64,000 bases of DNA, from positions 5,322-69,321 of the forward strand of contig CABQLY010000010.1 of NCBI GenBank assembly GCA_902465155.1, read 5' to 3'. Shown piece after piece: positions 1-8,812 of this stretch. The DNA is from an uncultured Oscillospiraceae bacterium (GTDB taxonomy: Bacteria; Bacillota; Clostridia; Oscillospirales; Acutalibacteraceae). The notes beneath the pieces were generated by a model. That model did no database searches. It was not told the origin of the DNA and saw only the letters and a program-made list of their open reading frames with translations. How positions within the stretch are numbered: the first letter of the stretch is position 1; every line of letters begins with the position of its first letter. Made by a program: the position numbers and the translations under genes.

Positions 1-26
1 ACGCGTAAAAACGCATGCTTTTGTGC

Positions 27-101
27 TGGAGCTGATGGTCGGAATCGAACCGACAACCTGCTCATTACGAGTGAGCCGCTCTGCCATTGAGCCACACCAG
101 C
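27..101 (-). tRNA. tRNA-Thr (anticodon CGT)
   Basis: Read on the minus strand this folds as a full cloverleaf: acceptor GCTGGTG paired with CATCAGC, D stem GCTC/GAGC, anticodon stem GCTCA/TGAGC around loop CTCGTAA (anticodon CGT, reading ACG), and T stem GTCGG/CCGAC with TTCGATT. A U discriminator and an encoded CCA follow. Confidence 0.95.
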
Positions 102-116
102 AAGAGGACGCTTTTT

Positions 117-145
117 ATTATACCAATTATTTAGCAGATAGTCAA
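117..145 (-). promoter_or_regulatory. Sigma-A promoter of tRNA-Thr
   Basis: On the minus strand TTGACT (140-145) and TATAAT (117-122) are separated by 17 bp, 16 bp upstream of the tRNA 5' end. Confidence 0.85.
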
Positions 146-177
146 GCCCAAAATTCAAAAAATCAGGAGTGTTCAAA

Positions 178-627
178 ATGTCAGAAAAATTTGAGAAATC
201 TGAGATCGCGCGCAATCTAATTAAAATCCGTAAGGATAACGGCTTTACCCAAAGCAATGTTGCGGAGTATTTAAAAATTAAACGCTCTACCTACGCTTAC
301 TACGAAAGAAATGTATATCCCCCGCAGGATATTATTAAAAAGCTTTCGCAGCTTTACAATATTGGTATGCACGAGCTGCTGTACGGCAAGCCGGACCCGG
401 TAGAAGTAAACCGCATTAAGCTTTCCTCTGCCGAAATTAATGACGACAGCGTACTTTCTTTTAAAAATGAGCATGACTTTTTTGGCCCCAACGCTTTTGA
501 CGGCACAAACCTTTCTACCCTTACGGTAAAAGAGCGCAAGCTGGTTGCCATGTTCCGCTTGCTGCCGGCACAATACCGCGACCGCATTTTGCGCGAGCTG
601 GAGGAGTTAACCGACAAGTTGGATTAA
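178..627 (+). CDS. XRE-family helix-turn-helix regulator
   Basis: A 149-residue cytoplasmic DNA-binding protein. Residues ~6-65 form a Cro/C1-type helix-turn-helix (IARNLIKIRKDNGFTQSNVA, then a recognition helix around KRSTYAYYERN). The C-terminal half has no domain I recognise, but ends in a charged helix (KERKLVAMFRLLPAQYRDRI) that could mediate dimerisation. The ATG at 178 is chosen because AGGAG lies 8 nt upstream; a GTG at 169 is in frame but overlaps that ribosome-binding site. It stands alone between two tRNA genes, with no toxin or phage partner beside it, so its target is unknown. Confidence 0.85.
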   Translation: MSEKFEKSEIARNLIKIRKDNGFTQSNVAEYLKIKRSTYAYYERNVYPPQDIIKKLSQLYNIGMHELLYGKPDPVEVNRIKLSSAEINDDSVLSFKNEHDFFGPNAFDGTNLSTLTVKERKLVAMFRLLPAQYRDRILRELEELTDKLD

Positions 628-768
628 CACAGCCACTTTTGCGGCAGCTTTGGCTTGGTAACCGCGGCACTTTTGCAAAACCTTAATTTTAAAATTGAAT
701 TTATTAAAACTGTACCCGCCTATTTTACAAATTTATTTTAAAAAAGCTTATTTTTTTAAAAATTTCTC

Positions 769-797
769 TTGACTTTTGCGGCTCGATTTACTATAAT
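769..797 (+). promoter_or_regulatory. Sigma-A promoter of tRNA-Pro
   Basis: TTGACT (769-774) and TATAAT (792-797) with a 17-bp spacer, preceded by an A/T-rich stretch resembling an UP element. The tRNA starts 26 bp downstream. Confidence 0.9.
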
Positions 798-823
798 ATT
801 TAAGTCGGCTTTAGGCCGTACTT

Positions 824-900
824 CGAGGTGTGGCTCAGTTTGGTAGAGCGCTGCGTTCGGGACGCAGAGGTCGCAAGTTCGAATCTTGTCACCTCGACCA
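824..900 (+). tRNA. tRNA-Pro (anticodon CGG)
   Basis: Cloverleaf with acceptor CGAGGTG/CACCTCG, D arm GCTC..GAGC, anticodon stem CTGCG/CGCAG around TTCGGGA (anticodon CGG, reading CCG), a T arm with TTCGAAT, and encoded ACCA at the 3' end. Confidence 0.96.
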
Positions 901-904
901 GTTA

Positions 905-937
905 AAAAGCACTTAGCTTAACGCTAAGTGCTTTTTT
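905..937 (+). terminator. Rho-independent terminator of tRNA-Pro
   Basis: Stem AAGCACTTAGC / GCTAAGTGCTT with a 5-nt loop, followed by a T run, directly after the tRNA. Confidence 0.9.
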
Positions 938-939
938 GT

Positions 940-1222
940 TTGCAAGGAATACCCTTTGTAAAGCTTATATTTTGCAAAGCATACAAGCTGTTAGGCAACA
1001 AGGCTTTACTTTTACTGAACCAATAGCTCGGTGAGTAGCCCAGCGTACGGCTGCAGACAATAGCAAGTGCAGTTCAGCAACAAAGTTTGCTTTACTTGCA
1101 GCCGGGTAAAAATAAGGCAAAACCCTTTTGGCTGCAACCTTAAAACATTCGGGTCAGCAATAAAACCTGGCGTTTATTTTGTGCCCAATAGCTTTTTTAT
1201 ACTGGTACTATAAAACAAACAA
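940..1222. other. Intergenic stretch with no gene seen
   Basis: About 280 bp between the tRNA-Pro terminator and the terminator of the M23 peptidase gene. It has no convincing coding frame, start signal, RNA fold or repeat. A loose pairing of GGCTGCA near 1050 with TTGCAGCC near 1100 is the only structure noticed, and it is weak. Confidence 0.5.
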
Positions 1223-1260
1223 GTACAAAAACAGCCGTAGGTAACAAACTACCTACGGCT
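1223..1260 (-). terminator. Terminator of the M23 peptidase gene
   Basis: Perfect 10-bp stem AGCCGTAGGT/ACCTACGGCT (1233-1242 and 1251-1260). On the minus strand it is followed by GTTTTTGT, 70 bp after the stop codon. Confidence 0.88.
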
Positions 1261-1329
1261 ATAAAATTCTAACCTGCAAAACCTGCTAATGCAACGCAAT
1301 AAATAATTATAAATATTCAGCCAAAAAGC

Positions 1330-2592
1330 TTAGTTAGAGCCAATATAAGGCACCGGGTTTACATAAGAGCCGTTTACCCGTACCTCAAAATGCAAATGGT
1401 TCCCGGTGGCGTAGCCGGTGCGGCCAACGGCGGCAATACTCTCCCCCGCGGCTACCTTGTCGCCCTTAGAAACGGCTAAGGTGCTGTTGTGCGCGTAAAG
1501 GGTTGTTAAGCCATTGCCGTGGTCAATAATAATGTAGTTGCCGTACCCGCTGGAATAGCCCGCATAGCTAACCGTACCGGCCGCCGCAGCGTAAACCGGG
1601 GTGCCGGCCTTGGCAACAATATCCATGCCCTTGTGGTTGCGGTCATCCCCAACATAGCTGCTAACATAAGAGCCCGAAACCCTTTTAACCGGCCAAAGCA
1701 TTGGGGCGTTACCATTTTTGTCGGCCGAATACATTTTTTTGGTGCCAACCAAAACCTGTTCATCTACCGGGGCGGTAATCTGCTCGGTGCCAATTTCGGT
1801 TTTTTGCTCGCTGCCGTTATCGTCAACCGTTACGCGGTAGGTTACCTTCTCCTGCCCTACTACGCCCTTGGTTTTAATTTTGGTAGAGCCAATGTAAAGG
1901 TCCTCGGTTTTAATTTCGGTGGTTTTGTAGTTTACCTTGCGCACCTCGGTGGTGGTGTAAACTTCCTCCACCGGCAGGCTGCCAGCGCCGGTATTTAGGT
2001 AAGCCTGCAAACTTGGCGTGGCGCTTAAAGCGGTAACGGTGGTGTATTCCTCCTTTACCGCTACGCGGGGCGAAAGCTCGGCTTTTTCTAAATTGTTTTT
2101 GGCTTTATAGGCCGCAATATACTCCTGCAGGCTGTTATTTATTTCGGCGGTTGTATCTGCTTTGGCTACAACGCTGCTATCTAAATAAAGCAGGGCCGAT
2201 TTGGTAATGCCGGCAGAGCCGGAAATAATTAACTCGGAAAGGGACTGCGCCGAAAGCAGCTGCGAGGAGGATGTAACACAATCATGCGTGGTGGGAACGG
2301 CTAAAAGCGCATTGCATTGGCTGTTAGAAATCGTATTAACGGCCAGCACCTGCGCTTTGGCAATAACAGAGTGATCTTTTACAAAGCCAACAGAAACATT
2401 ATTCAGCAGCACCTGCACCGCCTGTACCGAGCGGGTAGCCTGCAGCGCACCAAAGCCAACCAAGCCAATAACCAAAACCGCCAGTAAGGCAGCGGCTAAA
2501 CGCGGCAAGCGGCGCACCGTTTGCCCCAAAGCCCGGGCACAGCGCAAAATAACACCTTTTAATAAACGAAAAAAAGCAATTAGAAAATTCAC
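1330..2592 (-). CDS. Membrane-anchored M23 (LytM-type) murein endopeptidase with G5 domain
   Basis: A 420-residue protein that probably cleaves peptide cross-bridges of peptidoglycan outside the cell. Residues ~32-52 form a single transmembrane anchor. A long extracellular part follows, then a G5-like domain (~208-285, repeated T-x-E/V strands, GTEQIT, VLVGTKK), then a C-terminal M23 domain (~298-420). The zinc ligands appear intact: H320 and D324 in NHKGMD, and H399/H401 in HLHFEV. It is transcribed alone from its own promoter and terminator. The same layout occurs in clostridial sporulation and cell-separation peptidases (SpoIIQ-like, DipM-like), but nothing here fixes which role applies. 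Confidence 0.9.
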   Translation of the reverse strand: MNFLIAFFRLLKGVILRCARALGQTVRRLPRLAAALLAVLVIGLVGFGALQATRSVQAVQVLLNNVSVGFVKDHSVIAKAQVLAVNTISNSQCNALLAVPTTHDCVTSSSQLLSAQSLSELIISGSAGITKSALLYLDSSVVAKADTTAEINNSLQEYIAAYKAKNNLEKAELSPRVAVKEEYTTVTALSATPSLQAYLNTGAGSLPVEEVYTTTEVRKVNYKTTEIKTEDLYIGSTKIKTKGVVGQEKVTYRVTVDDNGSEQKTEIGTEQITAPVDEQVLVGTKKMYSADKNGNAPMLWPVKRVSGSYVSSYVGDDRNHKGMDIVAKAGTPVYAAAAGTVSYAGYSSGYGNYIIIDHGNGLTTLYAHNSTLAVSKGDKVAAGESIAAVGRTGYATGNHLHFEVRVNGSYVNPVPYIGSN

Positions 2593-2644
2593 AAAGTCAC
2601 CTCGTGGAAATTCAAAACAGCAATATTTTTAAAACGATGTTATT

Positions 2645-2673
2645 ATTCTACCAAAATAATTACAAAATTGCAA
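2645..2673 (-). promoter_or_regulatory. Sigma-A promoter of the M23 peptidase gene
   Basis: On the minus strand TTGCAA (2668-2673) and TAGAAT (2645-2650) lie 17 bp apart, about 50 bp upstream of the start codon. Confidence 0.7.
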
Positions 2674-2711
2674 CCTTTGGCTACACTTTGTAATAAAATA
2701 CAGCATATTGC

Positions 2712-2736
2712 CCAAAATAAATAGCACTTATTTTGG
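2712..2736. repeat. Inverted repeat upstream of the M23 gene promoter
   Basis: CCAAAATAA and TTATTTTGG (perfect 9-bp arms, 7-nt spacer) lie between the end of polC and the M23 promoter, 39 bp upstream of its -35 box. No T run follows, so it resembles a protein-binding site more than a terminator. Confidence 0.5.
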
Positions 2737-2775
2737 AAATATACTGTATTATAGCCTATAATATTAAAATTGTTG

Positions 2776-2794
2776 CTGTAACAATTTGTTACAG
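2776..2794 (-). terminator. Possible weak terminator after polC
   Basis: A 7-bp perfect hairpin, CTGTAAC / GTTACAG with a 5-nt loop, 12 bp past the polC stop. The minus-strand tail (CAACAATTTTAAT) is only moderately T-rich, so an operator is also possible. Confidence 0.4.
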
Positions 2795-2806
2795 TTTTTC
2801 GTCGCA

Positions 2807-5800
2807 TTAAAACAGCGAAAGCTGGTTGGTATCCGGCAGGCCATCTAAAACGCCCATTTCATCTAACTGCGAAATAATGGTTTTAGAGGCGCCGGAGGCC
2901 ACACGAAATTCCTCTTTTGAAAGAAATCCGCCCTTTTGCGCCGCCTCGTACAGCGCAATGGCTGCTTTGTCGCCAACGCCGGACATGGCGCCGAACGGCA
3001 GCCGCATTTTACCGTCCTCCGGCAGGTATTTAACGGCGTGCGATTTTTCTAAGCTAATAGGCAAAACTTCAATACCGCGCGCCATCATCTCGTTAAATAT
3101 TTGCAGGTTGCCGTAAACATCCAGCTCTTTTTTTCCGGCCTCTTTGGTGCGTTCTTTTGCCTCAATTTCCCGCATTTTTCGGCGAACGGCGTCGTGCCCC
3201 GCCAAAATGGTGGGTACATCTACATCCTCCGGCCGGGCAGTAAAGTAGGCGCAGTAAAACGCCAGCGGGCGGTGTACCTTGTACCAGGCCAAACGTAGGG
3301 CCGAAATAACATAAGCAGCAGCGTGCGCTTTTGGGAACATGTATTTAATTTTGCGGCAGCTTTCAATGTACCATTCCGGCACATCATGGTCCCGCATATC
3401 CTGCTCCATGGCGGCCCAGTCCTCGGGCGAAATTTTGCCCTTGGCAATTAAGCCTTTACGCACCGTTTCGGTAATTTTAAAGGCGCGGCCTTCGTCCAAC
3501 CCCATGTGAATAAGGTAAACCATAATATTATCACGCGTACCAATAACATTAGAAATGGTGCAAATGCCTTTATCAATTAAATCCTTGGCGTTGCCCAGCC
3601 AAACATCGGTCCCGTGCGAAAGGCCAGAAATTTGCAAAAGGTCCGAAAAGTTTTTCGGCTTGCAGTCCATAAGCATTTCGCGCACAAATTTTGTGCCAAA
3701 CTCAGGCAAGCAAAAGGTGCCGTTTTTAGAGCCAATATCCTCTGGCTTTACCCCCAGCGCTTTGGTGGAGGTAAACAGGCTGTAAACCTCCGGGTCGCTC
3801 ATTGAAATATCGGTTACCGGAATACCGGAATATTCCTCTAAATAACGGTAGGTTGTTGGCACCACATGGCCCAGCTCATCTAATTTTAAAATGGTATCGT
3901 GAATAGAATGGAAGTCAAAATGCGTGGTAATAATATCGGAATTTACATCATCGGCCGGGTGCTGAATGGGGCAAAAATCGTATATTGTGTTGCTGCGCGG
4001 CACAACAACCATGCCGGCCGGGTGCTGCCCGGTTGTTTGCTTAATTTGGGCGGTTTCTACCAGCTTGGCCAAGCGGTTTAACTCGGCGCCGCTTAAAATA
4101 ACCCCTTTTTTTTCGGCGTAGGCCTTAGCAAAGCCGTAGGCGGTTTTTTCAGCAATGGTAGAAATGGTACCGGCTTTAAAAACATTCTCCCGCCCGAAAA
4201 GCTGCTCGGTAAATTTTTGGGCGCTGCTTTGGTATTCGTCGGAAAAATTTAAGTCAATATCCGGAACCTTATCCCCCTTAAAGCCCAAAAAGGTTTCAAA
4301 CGGAATATCGTGCCCGTTGCGGTTTAGCTCGGCGCCGCATTTTGGGCATTTTTTTTCGGGCAGGTCAAAGCCGGAGCCAACCTCACCCTTTAAAAAGAAC
4401 TCGTTATACCGGCACTTGGGGCAAACATAGTGCGGCGGCAGCGGATTAACCTCGGAAATGCCGGCCATGGTAGCAACAAAAGAGGAACCAACCGAACCAC
4501 GGGAGCCAACTAAGTAGCCATGCGCCTCGCTGTCGGCCACCAGCTTTTGTGCGGTAACATACATAATGGAAAAGCCGTTGTTAATTATGGAGTTCAGCTC
4601 TTTTTTCAGCCGCTTTTCAACCACCTCGGGCAGCTCGTCACCGTAAAGCATGTGGGCGTTCTCCCAGCACAGGTTGCGCAGCAAATCGTCGGACCCTTCA
4701 ATAACCGGGGGGTAGTTCCCCTCCGGCACGGGAATCACATCGTCATCGATCATATCGGCAATTTTGTTGGGGTTTTCAATGACAAATTCTTTGGCTCGGT
4801 TTCCAAAATAATCAAAATCGGCCAACATCTCGTTCGTGGTTTTAAAGTACAGCGGGGCTTGGTTATCAAAATCATCAAAGCCTTGGCCGGCCATAATAAT
4901 TTTGCGAATTACCTCGTCGCTCTTTTTTAAAAAGTGCACATCCCCGGTGGCAACAACCGGCTTGCCAAGCTCGTCGGCCAGCTCTACAACCTTGCGGTTA
5001 AAGTTTTGAATAACCTCTACACTGGTTACCTTTTTAAAGCGGTTTTTGGTTACCTCGCCCGTTTTTTCGTTCACCTTATCGGGGTTTTTAGAGTTGCGAA
5101 CCATAAACATATTATTGCCAACCGGCTGAATTTCAAGGTAATCGTAATAAGAGGCCAGCTCTAAAAGCTCCTCTTTCGGTTTTTCATCTACAATGGCTTT
5201 GTAAAGGTCCCCCTGCTCGCAAGCGCTGCCAATAATCAGCCCCTCGCGCAGCTCATCCAGCTTGGTGCGGCGTGTAATGGGGCGGCCCTTAAAGCAATTT
5301 AAGTGGGCGTCGGAAACAAGCTTGTACAAATTTTTTAGCCCAACCAAATTTTTAACCAAAATAATCATGTGGTTGCGCAGCTTACCGGCCTGTTTGGGGG
5401 TCATGTTTAAAATATCGTGCTTGGTGTCATCAACATAGTAGGCCTCTACCCCGTAAATCACCTTAATTTTGCCGCCTTTTTTGGCAATGGCCTTGGCTTC
5501 GCCCGCGGCCGAGGGGTAGGCCTGTACAACGCCGTGATCGGTAATTGCAACCGCCTTGTGCCCCCAATTGTAGGCCTGCCGCACAATAGAGGCGCCGGAG
5601 GAAACCGCGTCCTTAGCCGACATATTGGTGTGGCAGTGCAGCTCTACACGCTTTTGCTCGGCCTCGTCCTTTTCCTCGTACTTTTGCAGCAGCGCCATGG
5701 CCTTTGGCTCTACAACATAATCTTTACGGTAATCGTCGTATTTATATTTGCCGTTCAGCAGTATGTAGGCGCCGTCGGCCAACGGGGCAAGCTGACCCAT

Positions 5801-6676
5801 TTGGCTGGGGTCTACAAACATTTTAGCGTAAAGCGAATTGGTAAAATCGCTAAAGCAAAAGCTAACAATATTACTGTCGCCCCGCTTGGTTTTAATGGGT
5901 TTAATTTCAAAATCAAACACCTGGCCCCAGCAGGCAATATCAGCGTCATTGCCTGTAATATCAATCATTTTTTTGGTAGGCGGGGTTACACGCCGGCCAA
6001 AAAAGCACTGGGGGTCATCTAAATAAACAAAGCCGTTTTCGGGCCGGTCGGTACGGTTTTTGTTAAATTTAATTTCTACCTTTTCGGCAGGCGGTTTTGG
6101 CGCCGGTGAATTTTTAGGGGCCGGCGGCTGCTCTGCCTCGGGCGGGGGCGGCGGTAAGGGAATATCCTCCGGCTCCGGCGGCTCGGGGTAATCAATGGCT
6201 ACGGCCTCTAACTGGCCGGTAAATTCAACCGTAACAGCCAGCCCAAAACGCTCTTGCACTAAATTGGTAAACAGCTTTTGCGTCCCAATTTCGCACAGGG
6301 TTTTGTACCCGCCGTATTTTAAACAAATTTGCACCGAATTGCCCTGCAGGGTAAATTCTGCCCCGTTAAAATAGCCGTTAACTAAGGGGTTTTGGCGCCG
6401 AATTTCTTCTAAAATATCTTTACACGCAGCGCTATGAAAGCACTGGGGCAGAAAATGTGGGGTTACAGTTGCCGAATTAAGCCTAAGAGTGTGGCAAAGA
6501 TTGTGCCGAAATGCGCTTAGCACTGCGTAAGGTATGTACTGCTCAAATGCCAAATCTGCCAAAATGGCGCGTTTTTCCTGCAATACGGTACAGCTTTTTA
6601 CACTGCCGCCGGCAAGGCTGTTTAAAAGCTCCGGCGTTAAATATTGCCCAAAAATTGATTGAATACTTTCTGCCAT
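2807..6676 (-). CDS. polC: DNA polymerase III PolC lacking the 3'-5' exonuclease insert
   Basis: Replicative DNA polymerase alpha subunit, 1289 residues. Order: N-terminal domain (~1-150), proline-rich linker (~163-198), OB fold (~245-330), PHP domain (H347-C-H349, DHG at 380-382), zinc-knuckle C752/C755/C777/C780, then the palm with catalytic D806 and D808 (PDIDLNF) and D921 (HFDFHS), and a C-terminal tail ending QLSLF, a beta-clamp-binding type peptide. In known PolC the DEDDh proofreading exonuclease is inserted in the PHP domain just after the VEA motif. Here VEA (410-412) reaches the next PHP strand (NHMIIL, 435-440) after only ~22 residues, and no D-x-E/H-x-A-x-x-D set is present. The protein is ~150 residues shorter than usual PolC. 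Last gene of the pyrH operon, 7 bp after ispG. Confidence 0.97.
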   Translation of the reverse strand: MAESIQSIFGQYLTPELLNSLAGGSVKSCTVLQEKRAILADLAFEQYIPYAVLSAFRHNLCHTLRLNSATVTPHFLPQCFHSAACKDILEEIRRQNPLVNGYFNGAEFTLQGNSVQICLKYGGYKTLCEIGTQKLFTNLVQERFGLAVTVEFTGQLEAVAIDYPEPPEPEDIPLPPPPPEAEQPPAPKNSPAPKPPAEKVEIKFNKNRTDRPENGFVYLDDPQCFFGRRVTPPTKKMIDITGNDADIACWGQVFDFEIKPIKTKRGDSNIVSFCFSDFTNSLYAKMFVDPSQMGQLAPLADGAYILLNGKYKYDDYRKDYVVEPKAMALLQKYEEKDEAEQKRVELHCHTNMSAKDAVSSGASIVRQAYNWGHKAVAITDHGVVQAYPSAAGEAKAIAKKGGKIKVIYGVEAYYVDDTKHDILNMTPKQAGKLRNHMIILVKNLVGLKNLYKLVSDAHLNCFKGRPITRRTKLDELREGLIIGSACEQGDLYKAIVDEKPKEELLELASYYDYLEIQPVGNNMFMVRNSKNPDKVNEKTGEVTKNRFKKVTSVEVIQNFNRKVVELADELGKPVVATGDVHFLKKSDEVIRKIIMAGQGFDDFDNQAPLYFKTTNEMLADFDYFGNRAKEFVIENPNKIADMIDDDVIPVPEGNYPPVIEGSDDLLRNLCWENAHMLYGDELPEVVEKRLKKELNSIINNGFSIMYVTAQKLVADSEAHGYLVGSRGSVGSSFVATMAGISEVNPLPPHYVCPKCRYNEFFLKGEVGSGFDLPEKKCPKCGAELNRNGHDIPFETFLGFKGDKVPDIDLNFSDEYQSSAQKFTEQLFGRENVFKAGTISTIAEKTAYGFAKAYAEKKGVILSGAELNRLAKLVETAQIKQTTGQHPAGMVVVPRSNTIYDFCPIQHPADDVNSDIITTHFDFHSIHDTILKLDELGHVVPTTYRYLEEYSGIPVTDISMSDPEVYSLFTSTKALGVKPEDIGSKNGTFCLPEFGTKFVREMLMDCKPKNFSDLLQISGLSHGTDVWLGNAKDLIDKGICTISNVIGTRDNIMVYLIHMGLDEGRAFKITETVRKGLIAKGKISPEDWAAMEQDMRDHDVPEWYIESCRKIKYMFPKAHAAAYVISALRLAWYKVHRPLAFYCAYFTARPEDVDVPTILAGHDAVRRKMREIEAKERTKEAGKKELDVYGNLQIFNEMMARGIEVLPISLEKSHAVKYLPEDGKMRLPFGAMSGVGDKAAIALYEAAQKGGFLSKEEFRVASGASKTIISQLDEMGVLDGLPDTNQLSLF

Positions 6677-6683
6677 ATTTTCC

Positions 6684-7742
6684 TCACAGTTTTTCTATTT
6701 CTTGCAACAATGCCGGTAACAGCTCCGCCTCCGGCAATTTTTTAATAATTTTACCCTTTTTAAACAACAGCCCTTCGCCCTTGCCGCCGGCAATGCCTAA
6801 GTCGGCCTCTTTAGCCTCGCCCGGGCCGTTTACTACGCAGCCCATGATGGCAACGGTAAGGTTTTTGTTGCAGCCTGCCAAAAGCTGCTCGGCCCTTTGC
6901 GCCAAAGCAATTAGGTTAATAGAGGTTCGGCCGCAGGTTGGGCAGGAAACAAAGCGGATCCCGCCGGTTCTTAACCCCGCGGCTTTTAAAATATCCCGCG
7001 CGGCGGCAACCTCTTTTACCGGGTCGTCGGTTAGTGAAACACGAATGGTATCGCCCAATCCGCAAAGCAGCAGCCCGCCAATGCCAACGGCCGATTTTAC
7101 CGTGCCCATGTGCGCGGTTCCGGCCTCGGTGACCCCCAAGTGCAGCGGGTAGCGGCACTGCTCGGCCGCCAAACGGTAGGCTTGGTACATGGTAGGAACA
7201 TTGGACGCCTTAAGCGAAAGCACAATGTTTTCAAAATCAAACTGCTCTAACAGCCGGCTGTGGTACAGCCCGCTTTCTACCAACGCCTGCGGGGTTGGCC
7301 CGCCGTGCTTTTGTAAAATAGCCTTTTCTACCGAGCCGGAATTTACCCCAATGCGAATGGGAATATTTTTTGCCCGGCAAGCGTCGGCTACGGCTTTAAT
7401 GCGGCTGTTATCGCCAATATTTCCGGGATTAATGCGAATTTTATCTACCCCCGCGGCAACGCTTTCCAGCGCTAAACGGTAATCAAAATGAATATCGGCC
7501 ACAATGGGTACCGAAACCGTTTGCTTTAATTTTTCAATCAGCGGTACGGTTTGCTTATCCGGCACCGAAACGCGAATAACCTCGCACCCCTGCTGCTCCA
7601 AGGCTTTGGCCTGCTTTAAATTGGCGGCAAAATCGTGCGCGGGGCAGTTTAACATAGACTGTATTAAAACCGGGGCTCCCCCGCCCAGCTGAACCTTACT
7701 GCTCCCCAAAAAAACCGGATGTGTTTGACTTCTTGTAAACAT
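6684..7742 (-). CDS. ispG: 4-hydroxy-3-methylbut-2-en-1-yl diphosphate synthase IspG
   Basis: Radical-type [4Fe-4S] enzyme of the non-mevalonate isoprenoid pathway, converting methylerythritol cyclodiphosphate to HMBPP. It is 352 residues, the short bacterial form: a TIM barrel followed by the Fe-S domain. The cluster ligands C267 and C270 (SCPTCG) and C302 (GCVVNGPGE), with conserved E309, are all present. The start at 7742 has GGGGGAAG just upstream. It sits between rseP and polC; with dxr two genes upstream, two steps of the same pathway are co-transcribed. Confidence 0.97.
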   Translation of the reverse strand: MFTRSQTHPVFLGSSKVQLGGGAPVLIQSMLNCPAHDFAANLKQAKALEQQGCEVIRVSVPDKQTVPLIEKLKQTVSVPIVADIHFDYRLALESVAAGVDKIRINPGNIGDNSRIKAVADACRAKNIPIRIGVNSGSVEKAILQKHGGPTPQALVESGLYHSRLLEQFDFENIVLSLKASNVPTMYQAYRLAAEQCRYPLHLGVTEAGTAHMGTVKSAVGIGGLLLCGLGDTIRVSLTDDPVKEVAAARDILKAAGLRTGGIRFVSCPTCGRTSINLIALAQRAEQLLAGCNKNLTVAIMGCVVNGPGEAKEADLGIAGGKGEGLLFKKGKIIKKLPEAELLPALLQEIEKL

Positions 7743-7758
7743 AAACTTCCCCCGGAAA

Positions 7759-8808
7759 TTAAAAAATTAGGCTAAAAATATCTTTAAAAATAATAAGCAC
7801 CATTAACGGCAGCAGCAGCGCCATGCCGGCCGCGTGCACCCATTTTTCGTACTTTTGCGGCACCGGGCGCCGAAACACCATTTCAATAAAAATAAAAAAC
7901 AGGCGGCCGCCGTCCAGCGCGGGCAAGGGCAGCAGGTTAAAAATGCCAAGGTTAATGGCAATAAGCGCAATAATTGAAAGCGCTGCCGAAAAATCTACCG
8001 AAACGGCCTGCCCAATTGTTGCCGTAACGCCAACCGGGCCCGAAACATCGCTTACACGGTAGCGCCCGCCAAACATATCTACCAGCGAAAAAACAACCAT
8101 TCTTCCGTAAGAAATAGAGGTTTTAAACGTTTGACTTAAAAAGCTTTTCAGCGTTTTCTTTTGTCCTAAAAATTTAAAATCCTGCTTAATAACATTGTAG
8201 CCCTGCAGCTCCTCGGTTTCAAAGGTAACACCCTTTAATTCAACCTTTTTGCCGTCCCGCAGCACGGTAAAATCAATTTTGCCGTCTTTCACGGCCGAAA
8301 AATTGTAACCAATATCGTAAGTGGTGTAAACCCGCCGGCCGTCTACGGTTAAAATTTCGTCCCCAACGCACAGGCCGGTTTGCTCACTGCTGGCGTTTTC
8401 GCTAAAAACGGCAACGGTGGTTGTGCCGTAGTAGCTTTGCCCGGCCAACACAATGCCAATAATAATAACGCCGGTAAGCAGGTTAAATACAGCGCCCATT
8501 AGCACAATAATAAACCGCCGCCAGGGCTTTTTGTTGCAAAAGGCTTTGGGGTCGGTGCTGGTTTCGTCCTCCCCCTCCATGGCGCAGTAGCCGCCAATTG
8601 GCAGCAGGCGAACGCTGTAATCGGTCTCCCGCCCCTGCTTGTGAAACAGACGCGGGCCAAATCCAATGGCAAACTCGTTTACACGCACGCCCAAGGCCTT
8701 AGCGGCAATAAAGTGCCCAAACTCATGAATAAAAATTAAAAACAAAAACGCAAAAACCGCAACCAAATACGGCCCAACGACTGCAAAAAAGTTCGCAATT
8801 GCCTGCAA
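7759..8808 (-). CDS. rseP: Site-2 zinc metalloprotease RseP/RasP
   Basis: Intramembrane protease that cleaves membrane-bound regulators such as anti-sigma factors and leftover signal peptides. It is 349 residues. The zinc motif HEFGH (28-32) lies in the first transmembrane segment, a PDZ domain occupies about 125-210, and the C-terminal membrane motif NLLPLPALDGG supplies the third metal ligand. I take the TTG at 8808, which has GGAG 9 nt upstream and immediately follows the dxr stop. The dxr-rseP-ispG order is typical of Clostridia. Confidence 0.96.
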   Translation of the reverse strand: MQAIANFFAVVGPYLVAVFAFLFLIFIHEFGHFIAAKALGVRVNEFAIGFGPRLFHKQGRETDYSVRLLPIGGYCAMEGEDETSTDPKAFCNKKPWRRFIIVLMGAVFNLLTGVIIIGIVLAGQSYYGTTTVAVFSENASSEQTGLCVGDEILTVDGRRVYTTYDIGYNFSAVKDGKIDFTVLRDGKKVELKGVTFETEELQGYNVIKQDFKFLGQKKTLKSFLSQTFKTSISYGRMVVFSLVDMFGGRYRVSDVSGPVGVTATIGQAVSVDFSAALSIIALIAINLGIFNLLPLPALDGGRLFFIFIEMVFRRPVPQKYEKWVHAAGMALLLPLMVLIIFKDIFSLIF

Positions 8809-8812
8809 AAAA

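Noticed and set aside
1050..1102. Hairpin near the tRNA-Pro gene as a small RNA
   Set aside because: The pairing is short and interrupted, with no promoter or T run.
5417..6022. Long plus-strand frame opposite polC
   Set aside because: It is an antisense shadow: no start signal and implausible composition, while the polC frame has all expected motifs.
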